Shown one piece after another: positions 1 through 7,051 of a stretch of 12,883 bases of DNA. The notes under the pieces are model-generated. The model was not told the DNA's origin, searched no databases, and was given only the letters and a program-made list of their open reading frames with translations. Position numbers and translations under genes: made by a program. The stretch comes from Pseudomonadota bacterium (GTDB taxonomy: Bacteria; Desulfobacterota; Desulfobacteria; Desulfobacterales; RPRI01). Each line of letters opens with the position of its first letter. Within the stretch, counting starts at the first letter, position 1. Location of the stretch: contig JAHJQU010000272.1 in assembly GCA_018819005.1 (NCBI GenBank), positions 1-12,883 of the forward strand, read 5' to 3'.

Positions 1-2
1 AA

Positions 3-125
3 TGTAAAAAAATTACAGACGCCAAACTCTTAAACAAGATTAATAATAAAATTATTGTTAAGCGAGTTCCTCTATCGGTAAAAGTTTCAACATTAATGGA
101 GCGGCTAAAACTCATGTCGCACTAA
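3..125 (+). other. Open reading stretch of unclear origin at the left edge, possibly transposase N-terminal remains
   Basis: The frame starting at base 3 is open for 40 codons up to a TAA at 123-125. It is Lys/Ile/Leu-rich and has no convincing start codon, so it enters from outside the window. Directly after the stop the same frame reads IAQVRKNH, which resembles the part of an IS3 OrfB protein just ahead of the conserved AYGSPRI region. The preceding residues (RLKLMSH) would fit there too, so this may be the degraded N-terminal portion of the transposase below with a nonsense mutation. It could equally be the tail of an unrelated upstream gene. I do not recognise residues 1-30. The DNA here is visibly AT-rich. 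Confidence 0.25.
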
Positions 126-851
126 ATTGCACAAGTCAGGAAGAATCACATAAAAACAGTCATAGGGCATATGGAAGTCCGAGGATAACCAAGGACATAC
201 AGGCAAGAGGAACCAAGTGCAGCGAAAACCGTGTAGCCCGCTTAATGAAGGTTCATGGGATTATTGCCAAGGCAGCAAAGAAGTTCAAGGCAACGACGAA
301 TTCGAAGCACAATCTGCCGGTTGCTGAGAATCTCCTGAATCAGAACTTTGTGGCAGAGAAGCCTAATACGGTATGGGCCTCGGGATATTACGTATATTGC
401 GACCTTGGAAGGCTGGCTGTACCTGGCAGTGATTCTTGATCTCTATTCCCGACAGGTAGTGGGATGGGCCATGAGCGACAGATTGACTGCGGACTTTGTG
501 GTTAAGGCATTGTATCAGGCTATAGGGCGGAGGCGGCCAGCTTCGGGATGTATACTTCACTCTGACAGAGGGGTTCAGTATGCAAGCTCTGATTTCCGGG
601 ATGTACTAAAGACCTATGGCTTTATCCAGAGTATGAGCAGGAAGGGTAATTGTTACGACAATGCGGTTGCTGAGAGCTTTTTCCATACATTAAAGACAGA
701 GCATGTGTATGATTACCGGTATGAAACACGAACAGAGGCTATACAAAGTGTTTTCGAATATATTGAAATGTTCTATAATCGGCGGAGGAGGCATTCAGCG
801 CTCGGATATCGTTCACCGGTATCTTTTGAGCTGGAGGCTATGGCAGCCTAA
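126..851 (+). pseudogene. IS3-family transposase (OrfB, DDE integrase-type), frameshifted remnant
   Basis: This is the catalytic OrfB part of an IS3-family transposase, which cuts and joins IS ends using a retroviral-integrase-like DDE fold. Visible landmarks are SHRAYGSPRITKDI, the first Asp in SDITYI (codon 384-386), the second Asp in HSDRGVQY (564-566), the Glu in NAVAESFFHTLK (672-674), and the C-terminal YNRRRRHSALGYRSP that typifies the family. The frame is broken. From about base 152 to 382 it reads in one frame, then an extra G in the GGG run at 382-384 moves it into another. A second shift lies in the A run at 152-156, where one A appears to be missing, and a TAA occurs at 123-125 in the upstream frame. 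The N-terminal part and OrfA are not recognisable. All three catalytic acidic residues survive, but no single open frame joins them to the N-terminal part, so the protein is probably dead unless it is complemented from elsewhere. A sequencing error at the G run cannot be excluded. Confidence 0.88.
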
Positions 852-860
852 CTTAACTCG

Positions 861-886
861 GTGTCCGTTAAATCGGGGGAAGATCA
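861..886 (+). repeat. Right terminal inverted repeat of the IS3-family element
   Basis: Immediately after the transposase stop lies GTGTCCGTTAAATC followed by GGGGGAAGATCA, ending in TCA. IS3-family elements generally have ends of the form TGA...TCA, and a G-rich stretch next to a GTGTCC block at the transposase 3' side is typical. Downstream, the reading frame of a glycosyltransferase resumes at once (from 887), which fixes the element boundary at or very near 886. The matching left repeat and any target duplication are not visible in the window. Confidence 0.65.
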
Positions 887-1581
887 TACAGTCCAATTGC
901 GATGTCTATTTGTATGAACAAACGTTGTGTAATTATGAAATGCAACCCATAAAAGAACATCCAATTTTTAATCATATTACTACCCCGGAAATCTTCGATC
1001 TTGGAAATGCATTGCAACGGCAAAGATATTTTAGTAATGCAAGAACAAGTGAAGCATTCTTCAGTTTTTTATCTGGTCCAATTTTTAGAAGAGATGTATG
1101 GGAAAAAGCGGGGGGCATTCCGGAGTCCTTTTACGAGACCTGCTGGGGATTGGCAGGACGTTTGCTCAATTTGGTGCCTAGCGGGCTGACAGTCCACTAT
1201 TTGGGAGAAAAGCTGCTTTATAAGCGTGGTGGAAATGATTCATTTAGAGAGCATGGGATCGTTAATCGATTACGAATTTCTGTTGAAGGTTTGAATCATA
1301 TTGCAGAAACGATATTCGGCAAAGGCTCGCAAGAGGTTTTTCATGTCAGAAGGGTGGTAAGGAACGAATGGACATTACGCAGCTTGATCTCGATTAAATT
1401 ATTGACCGCAAAGTTTCCACAAAAAGAAAGTATCAATACATTAAACGATGTTGCGGCACTAAATTATTTGAGTGCTGGTTTTGGGAATCAATGTAAGTAT
1501 GCGCTATATAGATTCATACCAGTATCAGTGCTGAAAGTGATGGACTGGCTAAAGAATAAGCTGCTTAAGAGAAATACATGA
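887..1581 (+). pseudogene. C-terminal fragment of a GT2 glycosyltransferase (abequosyltransferase-like), cut by the IS element
   Basis: The open frame continues from the IS end into about 231 codons that align without gaps at their start with the intact glycosyltransferase at 5984-7051. Compare CDVYLYEQTLCNYEMQPI...HPIF here with GDVFLVPAILCDIRMIPL...NPIF there. Shared signatures further on are EAFFSFLSGPIF/EALFSYMSSVVV, CWGLAGRLL/CWAHCVRLM and KRGGNDSF/KRRGNDSF. The latter also resembles the RGDNDSF of Salmonella-type abequosyltransferases (RfbV/WbaV). The missing part corresponds to roughly the first 120 residues of the paralogue and would contain the nucleotide-sugar binding fold and the DXD metal site, so the fragment cannot be an active GT-A enzyme. 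The frame also runs back into IS sequence (open from 703), which is an artefact. The 5' half may lie beyond the left edge of the window. Confidence 0.82.
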
Positions 1582-1596
1582 GACCGCCGCATTTAT

Positions 1597-2694
1597 GTGT
1601 TGTGGTTTGTACGTGAATTAGAGAACGGTTTTTGTAATCGGGACATTGACTTGCAGGCAATTGCAAAAAATAACCCAAGGTTGTCAATATGCATTGCAAC
1701 CTACAATAGAGGACAATTTATCGGTGAGACTTTGGATTCGATCCTTGGTCAGATGGAGCCCGGTGTCGAGCTCATCGTCGTAGATGGCGCGTCACCAGAC
1801 AACACCCCAGATGTGATGGCGCAGTATTTGTCACGCCATCCTGAGATTCGTTATTACCGTGAGCAAGAAAATTCAGGCGTTGATTGTGACTACGATAAGG
1901 CAGTGGGGTACGCTAACGGCGACTATTGTTGGGTTTTTCCAGATGATGACCTGTTAAAGCCGGGAGCAATTAAAAGAGTATTGGATGCGTGCAGGCAACG
2001 TTTTGTGTGTGTTTTGGTTGATGCTGAAGTTTGCTCGCCCGATTTTTCGAAACAGTTACTCAGGAAGAGACTGGAATATGAAAAAGATCAGGTTTACAAA
2101 CCGAAGGACTTCCGGAAACTCTTCGTTGATACAGTCAATAAGCTCTCATTTATCGGCTCAGTTGTGATGCGACGCGATGTTTGGTTAGATCGTGAACGAC
2201 AAGCTTACTATGGTTCTTTTTTCGTGCATGTGGGTGTGATTTTTCAGACGCCCCTTCCAGGTGATACGCTTGTTATTGCGGAACCGCAGATCTCGATTCG
2301 TTATGGGAACTCGAGCTGGACCTCAAGATCATTTGAGATTTGGATGTTTAAATGGCCGCAGGTTATTTGGTCACTAAAATCAGTTTTAGATATTGATAAG
2401 AAAAAAATTGTTTCACCTGAACCTTGGAGAGATTTTAAAAATCTGATACTGCTTCGCGCAAAGGGGGCCTATACATTTTCAGAGTATGAAAAATTCTTGA
2501 AACACAAGGTGAGTGGGAAAATGGAAGCTCCATTTTTTTGGTTTTTGAGTGTCGTTCCTGGGAAATTTGTAAATTTGATTGCTTGTCTCTACGTCATTAT
2601 ATTCGTCAAGGCAAAAGCATTCACGTTAGCTGATTTGCGTAGTAGCCCTTTTTATTTTATGGGGCTTGGCAAATCAAGTCGTACGGACATATAA
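1597..2694 (+). CDS. GT2-family glycosyltransferase, abequosyltransferase-related
   Basis: Predicted cytoplasmic GT-A glycosyltransferase that would add one sugar to the lipid-linked repeat unit. The family 2 fold begins at about residue 28 (PRLSICIATYNRGQFIGETL), with the second strand VELIVVDGASPDNTPD (57-72) and the metal-binding DXD-type motif in CWVFPDDDLL (111-120). The C-terminal half has VVMRRDVW and ISIRYGNSSWTSRSF, features shared by GT2 proteins related to abequosyltransferases. A hydrophobic stretch (about 309-335) may be a membrane-associating helix. Donor and acceptor cannot be read from the sequence. The start is uncertain: GTG at 1597 gives a roughly 27-residue extension ahead of the fold and no clear Shine-Dalgarno is visible. 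TTG at 1651 in the same frame would give the more usual N-terminus. The gene begins 15 bases after the broken GT fragment. Confidence 0.87.
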   Translation: MLWFVRELENGFCNRDIDLQAIAKNNPRLSICIATYNRGQFIGETLDSILGQMEPGVELIVVDGASPDNTPDVMAQYLSRHPEIRYYREQENSGVDCDYDKAVGYANGDYCWVFPDDDLLKPGAIKRVLDACRQRFVCVLVDAEVCSPDFSKQLLRKRLEYEKDQVYKPKDFRKLFVDTVNKLSFIGSVVMRRDVWLDRERQAYYGSFFVHVGVIFQTPLPGDTLVIAEPQISIRYGNSSWTSRSFEIWMFKWPQVIWSLKSVLDIDKKKIVSPEPWRDFKNLILLRAKGAYTFSEYEKFLKHKVSGKMEAPFFWFLSVVPGKFVNLIACLYVIIFVKAKAFTLADLRSSPFYFMGLGKSSRTDI

Positions 2695-2712
2695 TAGTCA
2701 ACACGGGTAAAT

Positions 2713-3720
2713 ATGATTACATTTGGCATTCCAAGCTTCAATAGAGATAGATACCTGGAGCCTCTGGTTGAGAGCATTTATAAATGTGAGATAGATGAAT
2801 TCGAAGTGCTAATTGTCGAGGATTGTTCCCCAGAGCAAGAAGCTATAAGAAATGAAGTCGAAAAGCTAATCGGGAAATTTTCTTCAGAATATAAGCCCAT
2901 TCGTTATGTTGAAAACAATTTAAATCTTGGTTTCGACAAAAACCTAAAAAAAATTATCAGTGAAGCATCCGGTAGTCATATTATATTTATTGGCAATGAT
3001 GATATTGTCAACTCTGGTGAAATGACAAAATATGTTAGGGAAATTTTAAGCAACCATGATTCAAGTGTATTTTTAAGGGGATACACAACTTTTGATGATG
3101 TGCATGGTGAGGTGTCTTTTACTCAAATAGTAGATAAATCAAGGGTTGCTAATAAATATACTGATTTGAATTCGGTATATCGATTTTCAGGAATAATTAG
3201 CGGTTATGCGGTCAATAAGAAATTTGCAGATAGCATGGCAACAGATAAATTTGATGGAGGACTTTTCTACCAACTTTATCTTGCGTTTTCAGCATTTACT
3301 TATTCGACAGTTTATCTTTCCTCTACTGTGCCTGTCAAGTGCAAAAGAGATGTTGCGCCAGATTTTGGCTCTTCACAGAACGAAAAAAACTTTGTCGTTG
3401 GCGAGTATAATTTAGCTGCCAGAATTGAAATGGTCAAGACTCACCTTTATATTGCTGAGCATTTCGCCCCTTCTCATCCGCCGGAGTTTATGAAAATGTA
3501 TAAACGTGCAATGTCTGCCAACATTGCACCGCACCTTATTACATTGCAGCGATGCAAATACAGGAATATGGCAAAGATGTATTTATATTTGCTGAAGAAT
3601 GGAGTAGGTAAAAATATCAGGTCGTTGATAATTTTTATTATATTGGTATTGTTCAATAAAATGCGGGCTGCCAAAATTTTGAACTATGTGAGCAACATGC
3701 TCCACTTAAGTAAAACTTGA
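2713..3720 (+). CDS. GT2-family glycosyltransferase
   Basis: Intact 335-residue GT-A glycosyltransferase. The fold starts right at the N-terminus (MITFGIPSFNRDRYLEPLVE), followed by FEVLIVEDCSP (30-40), the NLNLGFDKNL segment (70-79) and the acidic metal site IFIGNDDIV (91-99), an NDD variant of DXD. The C-terminal part holds an IFIILVLF hydrophobic stretch near residues 305-315 that may dip into the membrane. It starts at ATG 2713, 18 bases after the previous stop, and the start fits the fold exactly. Base composition is visibly more AT-rich than the methyltransferase downstream, which suggests a different origin within a mosaic cluster. Sugar specificity is unknown. Confidence 0.87.
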   Translation: MITFGIPSFNRDRYLEPLVESIYKCEIDEFEVLIVEDCSPEQEAIRNEVEKLIGKFSSEYKPIRYVENNLNLGFDKNLKKIISEASGSHIIFIGNDDIVNSGEMTKYVREILSNHDSSVFLRGYTTFDDVHGEVSFTQIVDKSRVANKYTDLNSVYRFSGIISGYAVNKKFADSMATDKFDGGLFYQLYLAFSAFTYSTVYLSSTVPVKCKRDVAPDFGSSQNEKNFVVGEYNLAARIEMVKTHLYIAEHFAPSHPPEFMKMYKRAMSANIAPHLITLQRCKYRNMAKMYLYLLKNGVGKNIRSLIIFIILVLFNKMRAAKILNYVSNMLHLSKT

Positions 3721-3739
3721 TTGAACAGGTCTTCTTAAT

Positions 3740-4702
3740 ATGTTGTCGGCACTAATTACAGGTGTAACAGGTCAGGATGGGTCGTATCTGGCCGAACTTT
3801 TGGTTGAGCATGAAGTGCAAGTCATTGGAGGGGTTCGTGATCCAAGAACTGCTCAATTAATTCCGTCGCTGAAAAATAGAATTGAATTGGTTCAGTGGGA
3901 TATGTCTAATCAAAAATCTATAGAAGACGTTTTGAATGCAAATTCTGTAGATGAGATTTATAACTTTGCAGCCTTTTCTTCTGGTGAAGGGATGTTTGAG
4001 CATCCTATTGAAATGGGGAAAGTGAATGGACTAGGTGTTGTTTACATTCTTGAAGCTATCAGAAAAGTAAACCCGTTGATTCGTTTTTGCCAGGCATCCA
4101 GTAGCGAGATGTTTGGATATACGGATGAAAGTCCGCAGTCAGAGAAAACGCCTTTTAATCCCCGTACACCATATGGTGCGGCAAAGCTGTACGCACATTC
4201 GATGATTCATATTTACCGGGAGAGGTATGGGCTTTTTGCTTGTTCTGCAATCTTGTTTAACCATGAGAGTCCCCGCAGGGGATTAAATTTCGTTCCACGC
4301 AAGGTTGCGCGGGCTGCAGCGGCGATTAAACTGTGTTACACTACGAAGTTGACTCTGGGGACGCTTGACGCTCGTCGCGATTGGGGGTTTGCTGGAGACT
4401 ATGTAAGGGCGATGCAGTTAATGCTCAAACATTCGCGGCCGGATGACTATGTTGTGGCAACTGGAGTGACACATTCCATCCGCGAGTTGTGTGAATGTGC
4501 ATTTGGTTATCTGGACTTGGATTATAAAGATTTTGTACGGATAGAGAACAATAGCTATAGAGCCCCAGAATCGGTTCAGTTGGTTGGGGATGCTACTAAG
4601 GCGCGAACACAGTTGGGGTGGGAGCCTGAAGTAGGGTTTCGCAAGATGGTAAGCATGATGGTGGATGCCGATCTGCAAATGCTCAACAAAAAATTAATTT
4701 AA
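3740..4702 (+). CDS. GDP-mannose 4,6-dehydratase-like NAD(P)-dependent SDR
   Basis: Extended SDR enzyme most like GDP-mannose 4,6-dehydratase (Gmd), which converts GDP-mannose to GDP-4-keto-6-deoxymannose. Visible are the nucleotide-binding GVTGQDGSYLAELL (8-21), the active-site QASSSEMFG (118-126) with S121 where Gmd of E. coli has Thr and with E123, YGAAK (Y145, K149), and the strongly Gmd-like NHESPRRG (174-181), LDARRDWGFAGDYV (209-222) and a C-terminal RAPESVQLVGDATKAR. At 320 residues it is somewhat shorter than typical Gmd (about 345-370). The loop that in E. coli-type Gmd reads QSHVKVSF is replaced by FSSGEGMF (79-86), so a distinct subgroup or a related GDP-sugar activity is possible. 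The start at ATG 3740 lies 19 bases after the preceding stop, with an AACAGG sequence upstream. It is followed by a sugar methyltransferase-like gene, which points to a modified 6-deoxyhexose. Confidence 0.83.
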   Translation: MLSALITGVTGQDGSYLAELLVEHEVQVIGGVRDPRTAQLIPSLKNRIELVQWDMSNQKSIEDVLNANSVDEIYNFAAFSSGEGMFEHPIEMGKVNGLGVVYILEAIRKVNPLIRFCQASSSEMFGYTDESPQSEKTPFNPRTPYGAAKLYAHSMIHIYRERYGLFACSAILFNHESPRRGLNFVPRKVARAAAAIKLCYTTKLTLGTLDARRDWGFAGDYVRAMQLMLKHSRPDDYVVATGVTHSIRELCECAFGYLDLDYKDFVRIENNSYRAPESVQLVGDATKARTQLGWEPEVGFRKMVSMMVDADLQMLNKKLI

Positions 4703-4704
4703 CT

Positions 4705-4711
4705 GAAAGGG
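4705..4711 (+). promoter_or_regulatory. Likely ribosome binding site for the methyltransferase gene
   Basis: GAAAGGG lies 9 bases before ATG 4721, with a second purine block (GGAAAG) at 4713-4718. This supports 4721 as the start; the gap to the upstream stop is only 18 bases, suggesting co-transcription. Confidence 0.5.
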
Positions 4712-4720
4712 TGGAAAGCA

Positions 4721-5956
4721 ATGTACAAGAAAATCGAAAAATGCAGAATTTGTGGCAATACGTATCTGGAGCGTGTGCTGGACTTGGGGGAGCAGATGCT
4801 CACCGGGGTGTTCCCTCGTGAGAAAGGCGCGGAAATCACGACCGGGCCGCTGCGTCTGGTGAAATGCATGGGGGGCGATGAGGTCTGCGGGCTGTTGCAG
4901 CTTGAGCATTCCTACGATTTGGGGGAGATGTACGGCGAGAACTATGGTTATCGCTCCGGCCTCAATGCCAGCATGGTGGTGCATCTGCACAATAAGGTTA
5001 AAAAAATTCTTGGGCAGGTCGAGTTGCGCGATGGCGATCTTGTTATTGACATTGGCAGTAACGACAGCACGATGTTGCAGGCTTACCCGTCTTCCGGCTT
5101 AACCCTTGTCGGAATTGATCCGACAGGCGTGAAATTTCACAGTTATTACCCACCACATATTCAGTTAATTCCCGATTTCTTTTCTTCTGCCCTAGTGAAT
5201 GAACGATTCCATGAGCAAAAAGCAAAAGTGATCACTTCGTTTTCCATGTTCTACGATCTGGAACGTCCGATGGATTTTATGCGAGACGTTCTTGAGGTTC
5301 TCGCAGATGATGGCATTTGGGTATTTGAGCAGAGTTATATGCCAACGATGCTGAAAATGAACTCTTACGACACGGTATGTCATGAGCATTTGGAGTATTA
5401 CGCGCTGCGGCAAATCAAATGGATGGCCGATAGTGTTGGCTTCAGGATATTGGATGTGCAGTTCAATGACATTAACGGCGGAAGCTTTTCTATTACAATC
5501 ACCAAGGCTGATCCTAAGAAGCCTGTATCGAAAGAGGTGCTTGCCATTCTCGAACAGGAAAGAACCGATGGTTTGGATACCCTGACCCCTTACCATGAGT
5601 TTGCTGGCCGAGTTGCTGAAACAAAGAATCAATTGCGGTCGTTCATCGATAAGGCCAGATCTGAAAATAAAAAAGTGGTTGCTCTCGGCGCTTCGACCAA
5701 AGGTAATGTTATCCTTCAATACTGCGGGGTGAGTCAAGCGGATATTGCCTGCGTGGGTGAGGTCAATCCTGAAAAATATGGTTGCTACACGCCTGGCACC
5801 TGGTTACCGATTATTCCAGAAGACGAAGTTTTGGGCATGAAGCCAGACTACTTAATTATATTGCCTTGGCATTTTAAGAAGTTTTTCCTCGAAGCCAAAA
5901 AATTTTCTGGTTATTCATTGGTTTCGCCGCTTCCTGAAGTCAGAGTTCTGACGTGA
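4721..5956 (+). CDS. TylC/NovU-type sugar C-methyltransferase-like protein
   Basis: A 411-residue class I SAM-dependent methyltransferase with the three-part architecture of nucleotide-sugar C-methyltransferases (TylC3, NovU, TcaB9). It has an N-terminal zinc-binding region with cysteines C8, C11, C49 and C56, a SAM-binding domain with VIDIGSNDSTMLQ (108-120), and a C-terminal Rossmann-like domain with VVALGASTKGNVILQYC (319-335). The conserved HEHLEYY (221-227) and the ENYGYRSGLN region (73-82) are present. In characterised C-3 methyltransferases the substrate is a 4-keto-6-deoxy sugar nucleotide, which is what the preceding Gmd-like enzyme would make, so the two likely act in sequence. Two positions differ from the TcaB9 active site as I remember it: Cys220 stands where a Tyr is expected ahead of HEH, and MFYDL (176-180) replaces the segment carrying a catalytic His. 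Methyl position and exact substrate are therefore open. The beginning of the gene is visibly GC-richer than its neighbours. Confidence 0.83.
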   Translation: MYKKIEKCRICGNTYLERVLDLGEQMLTGVFPREKGAEITTGPLRLVKCMGGDEVCGLLQLEHSYDLGEMYGENYGYRSGLNASMVVHLHNKVKKILGQVELRDGDLVIDIGSNDSTMLQAYPSSGLTLVGIDPTGVKFHSYYPPHIQLIPDFFSSALVNERFHEQKAKVITSFSMFYDLERPMDFMRDVLEVLADDGIWVFEQSYMPTMLKMNSYDTVCHEHLEYYALRQIKWMADSVGFRILDVQFNDINGGSFSITITKADPKKPVSKEVLAILEQERTDGLDTLTPYHEFAGRVAETKNQLRSFIDKARSENKKVVALGASTKGNVILQYCGVSQADIACVGEVNPEKYGCYTPGTWLPIIPEDEVLGMKPDYLIILPWHFKKFFLEAKKFSGYSLVSPLPEVRVLT

Positions 5957-5983
5957 TTGGTTGGGACAGCTACCTTGGAAACT

Positions 5984-7051
5984 ATGGAAACTGAAAAACA
6001 GCCTTTGCTGTCATTTGCCATACCCACCTACAATTTCGGAAAATTTATCGCTGAAACAGTAAAAACCATTGAGGATGGCGCAGAGATGCTTGCGTCATCC
6101 CAATTTGAGATTGTGATTTTGGATGGTGGATCAAAGGACAATACTGATGATGTTGTCCACGCACTTGCCGAACAGTACGAAAACATACGTTATATAAAGC
6201 AAGCCGAGCGTGGAGGGATAGATCGCGACATGAGTGTTGTCGCGGAAATGGCCAGGGGCAAATACATTTGGCTGTTCAGTGCGGATGATTTGCTTGAACG
6301 CGGGTGGGACAGGTGTATCGTTCCCTTGCTGGATAGAGGTGGGGATGTATTTCTGGTTCCTGCAATATTGTGCGATATCCGGATGATACCGCTACGTCAA
6401 AATCCGATTTTTCGGGGTTGTACAGGACAAGAACCGATTGAATTTGATATTAATCCGGGAGATGATTTGCTCGGCGCCTATCTGAACAGGGCTGCCTCCT
6501 TAGAGGCGCTGTTCAGTTACATGAGTTCTGTAGTCGTTAACGCAAATGTTTGGCGCGCGCTGCCCGCAAAACCAGATTATTTTGGCAGTTGCTGGGCGCA
6601 TTGTGTGCGCTTAATGCCGCTTTTTTTTCACAAAACAAAAATCATATATTTGAATCGGTTCCTGATTAAAAAGAGGAGAGGTAATGACTCTTTCTTGTCC
6701 AATGGGTTTGTTGCCAGAATTGCACTTGCGGTTGATGGTTGGGACAAGATCATCAGCGAGTTTTTTATTGAGGCTTCGCTTAGGCAAGTACTGTACAGTA
6801 TACTGCGAAAAGATATGCCGATTTTACTGTTTATTTACGCGAAGATTTCAGCCAAGAAGACGTGTGAAATCCAGCGACTGAACTCGATGGTTCGTTTGCT
6901 CTACTTGGAGCGCAGCCCTTCTTCGACCACAAGAATCAATTACTTGTTCTATCGATTAACCCCGGCAAGCGCTGTATTGAATGCAATGATATCTCCTTTT
7001 TTGCCTGTATTGATACGCATACGCCATAAAGTAAAATCGATGTTTTTATGA
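5984..7051 (+). CDS. GT2-family glycosyltransferase, abequosyltransferase-like
   Basis: GT-A glycosyltransferase of about 355 residues. Starting at ATG 5984 places the fold close to the N-terminus (LLSFAIPTYNFGKFI) and is preceded by a TTGGAAACT sequence. An upstream TTG at 5957 would add nine residues. The second strand FEIVILDGGSKDNTDD and the DXD-type site WLFSADDLL are present, as is KKRRGNDSFLSNG in the C-terminal half, which matches the RGDNDSF region of RfbV/WbaV abequosyltransferases. It is clearly paralogous to the IS-disrupted fragment at 887-1581, so it may have taken over or duplicated that role. The sugar transferred is likely a deoxyhexose (inference from the family). Its stop overlaps the start of the polymerase-like gene by ATGA, indicating translational coupling. 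Confidence 0.87.
   Translation: METEKQPLLSFAIPTYNFGKFIAETVKTIEDGAEMLASSQFEIVILDGGSKDNTDDVVHALAEQYENIRYIKQAERGGIDRDMSVVAEMARGKYIWLFSADDLLERGWDRCIVPLLDRGGDVFLVPAILCDIRMIPLRQNPIFRGCTGQEPIEFDINPGDDLLGAYLNRAASLEALFSYMSSVVVNANVWRALPAKPDYFGSCWAHCVRLMPLFFHKTKIIYLNRFLIKKRRGNDSFLSNGFVARIALAVDGWDKIISEFFIEASLRQVLYSILRKDMPILLFIYAKISAKKTCEIQRLNSMVRLLYLERSPSSTTRINYLFYRLTPASAVLNAMISPFLPVLIRIRHKVKSMFL

Noticed and set aside
703..886. Reading frame of the GT fragment extending back into the IS element
   Set aside because: The stretch overlaps the transposase in another frame and the terminal repeat; its translation has no GT similarity. Only the part from 887 aligns with the paralogue.
5192..5737. Long open frame on the minus strand inside the methyltransferase gene
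   Set aside because: It mirrors a strongly conserved plus-strand gene and has no recognisable domain or ribosome site.
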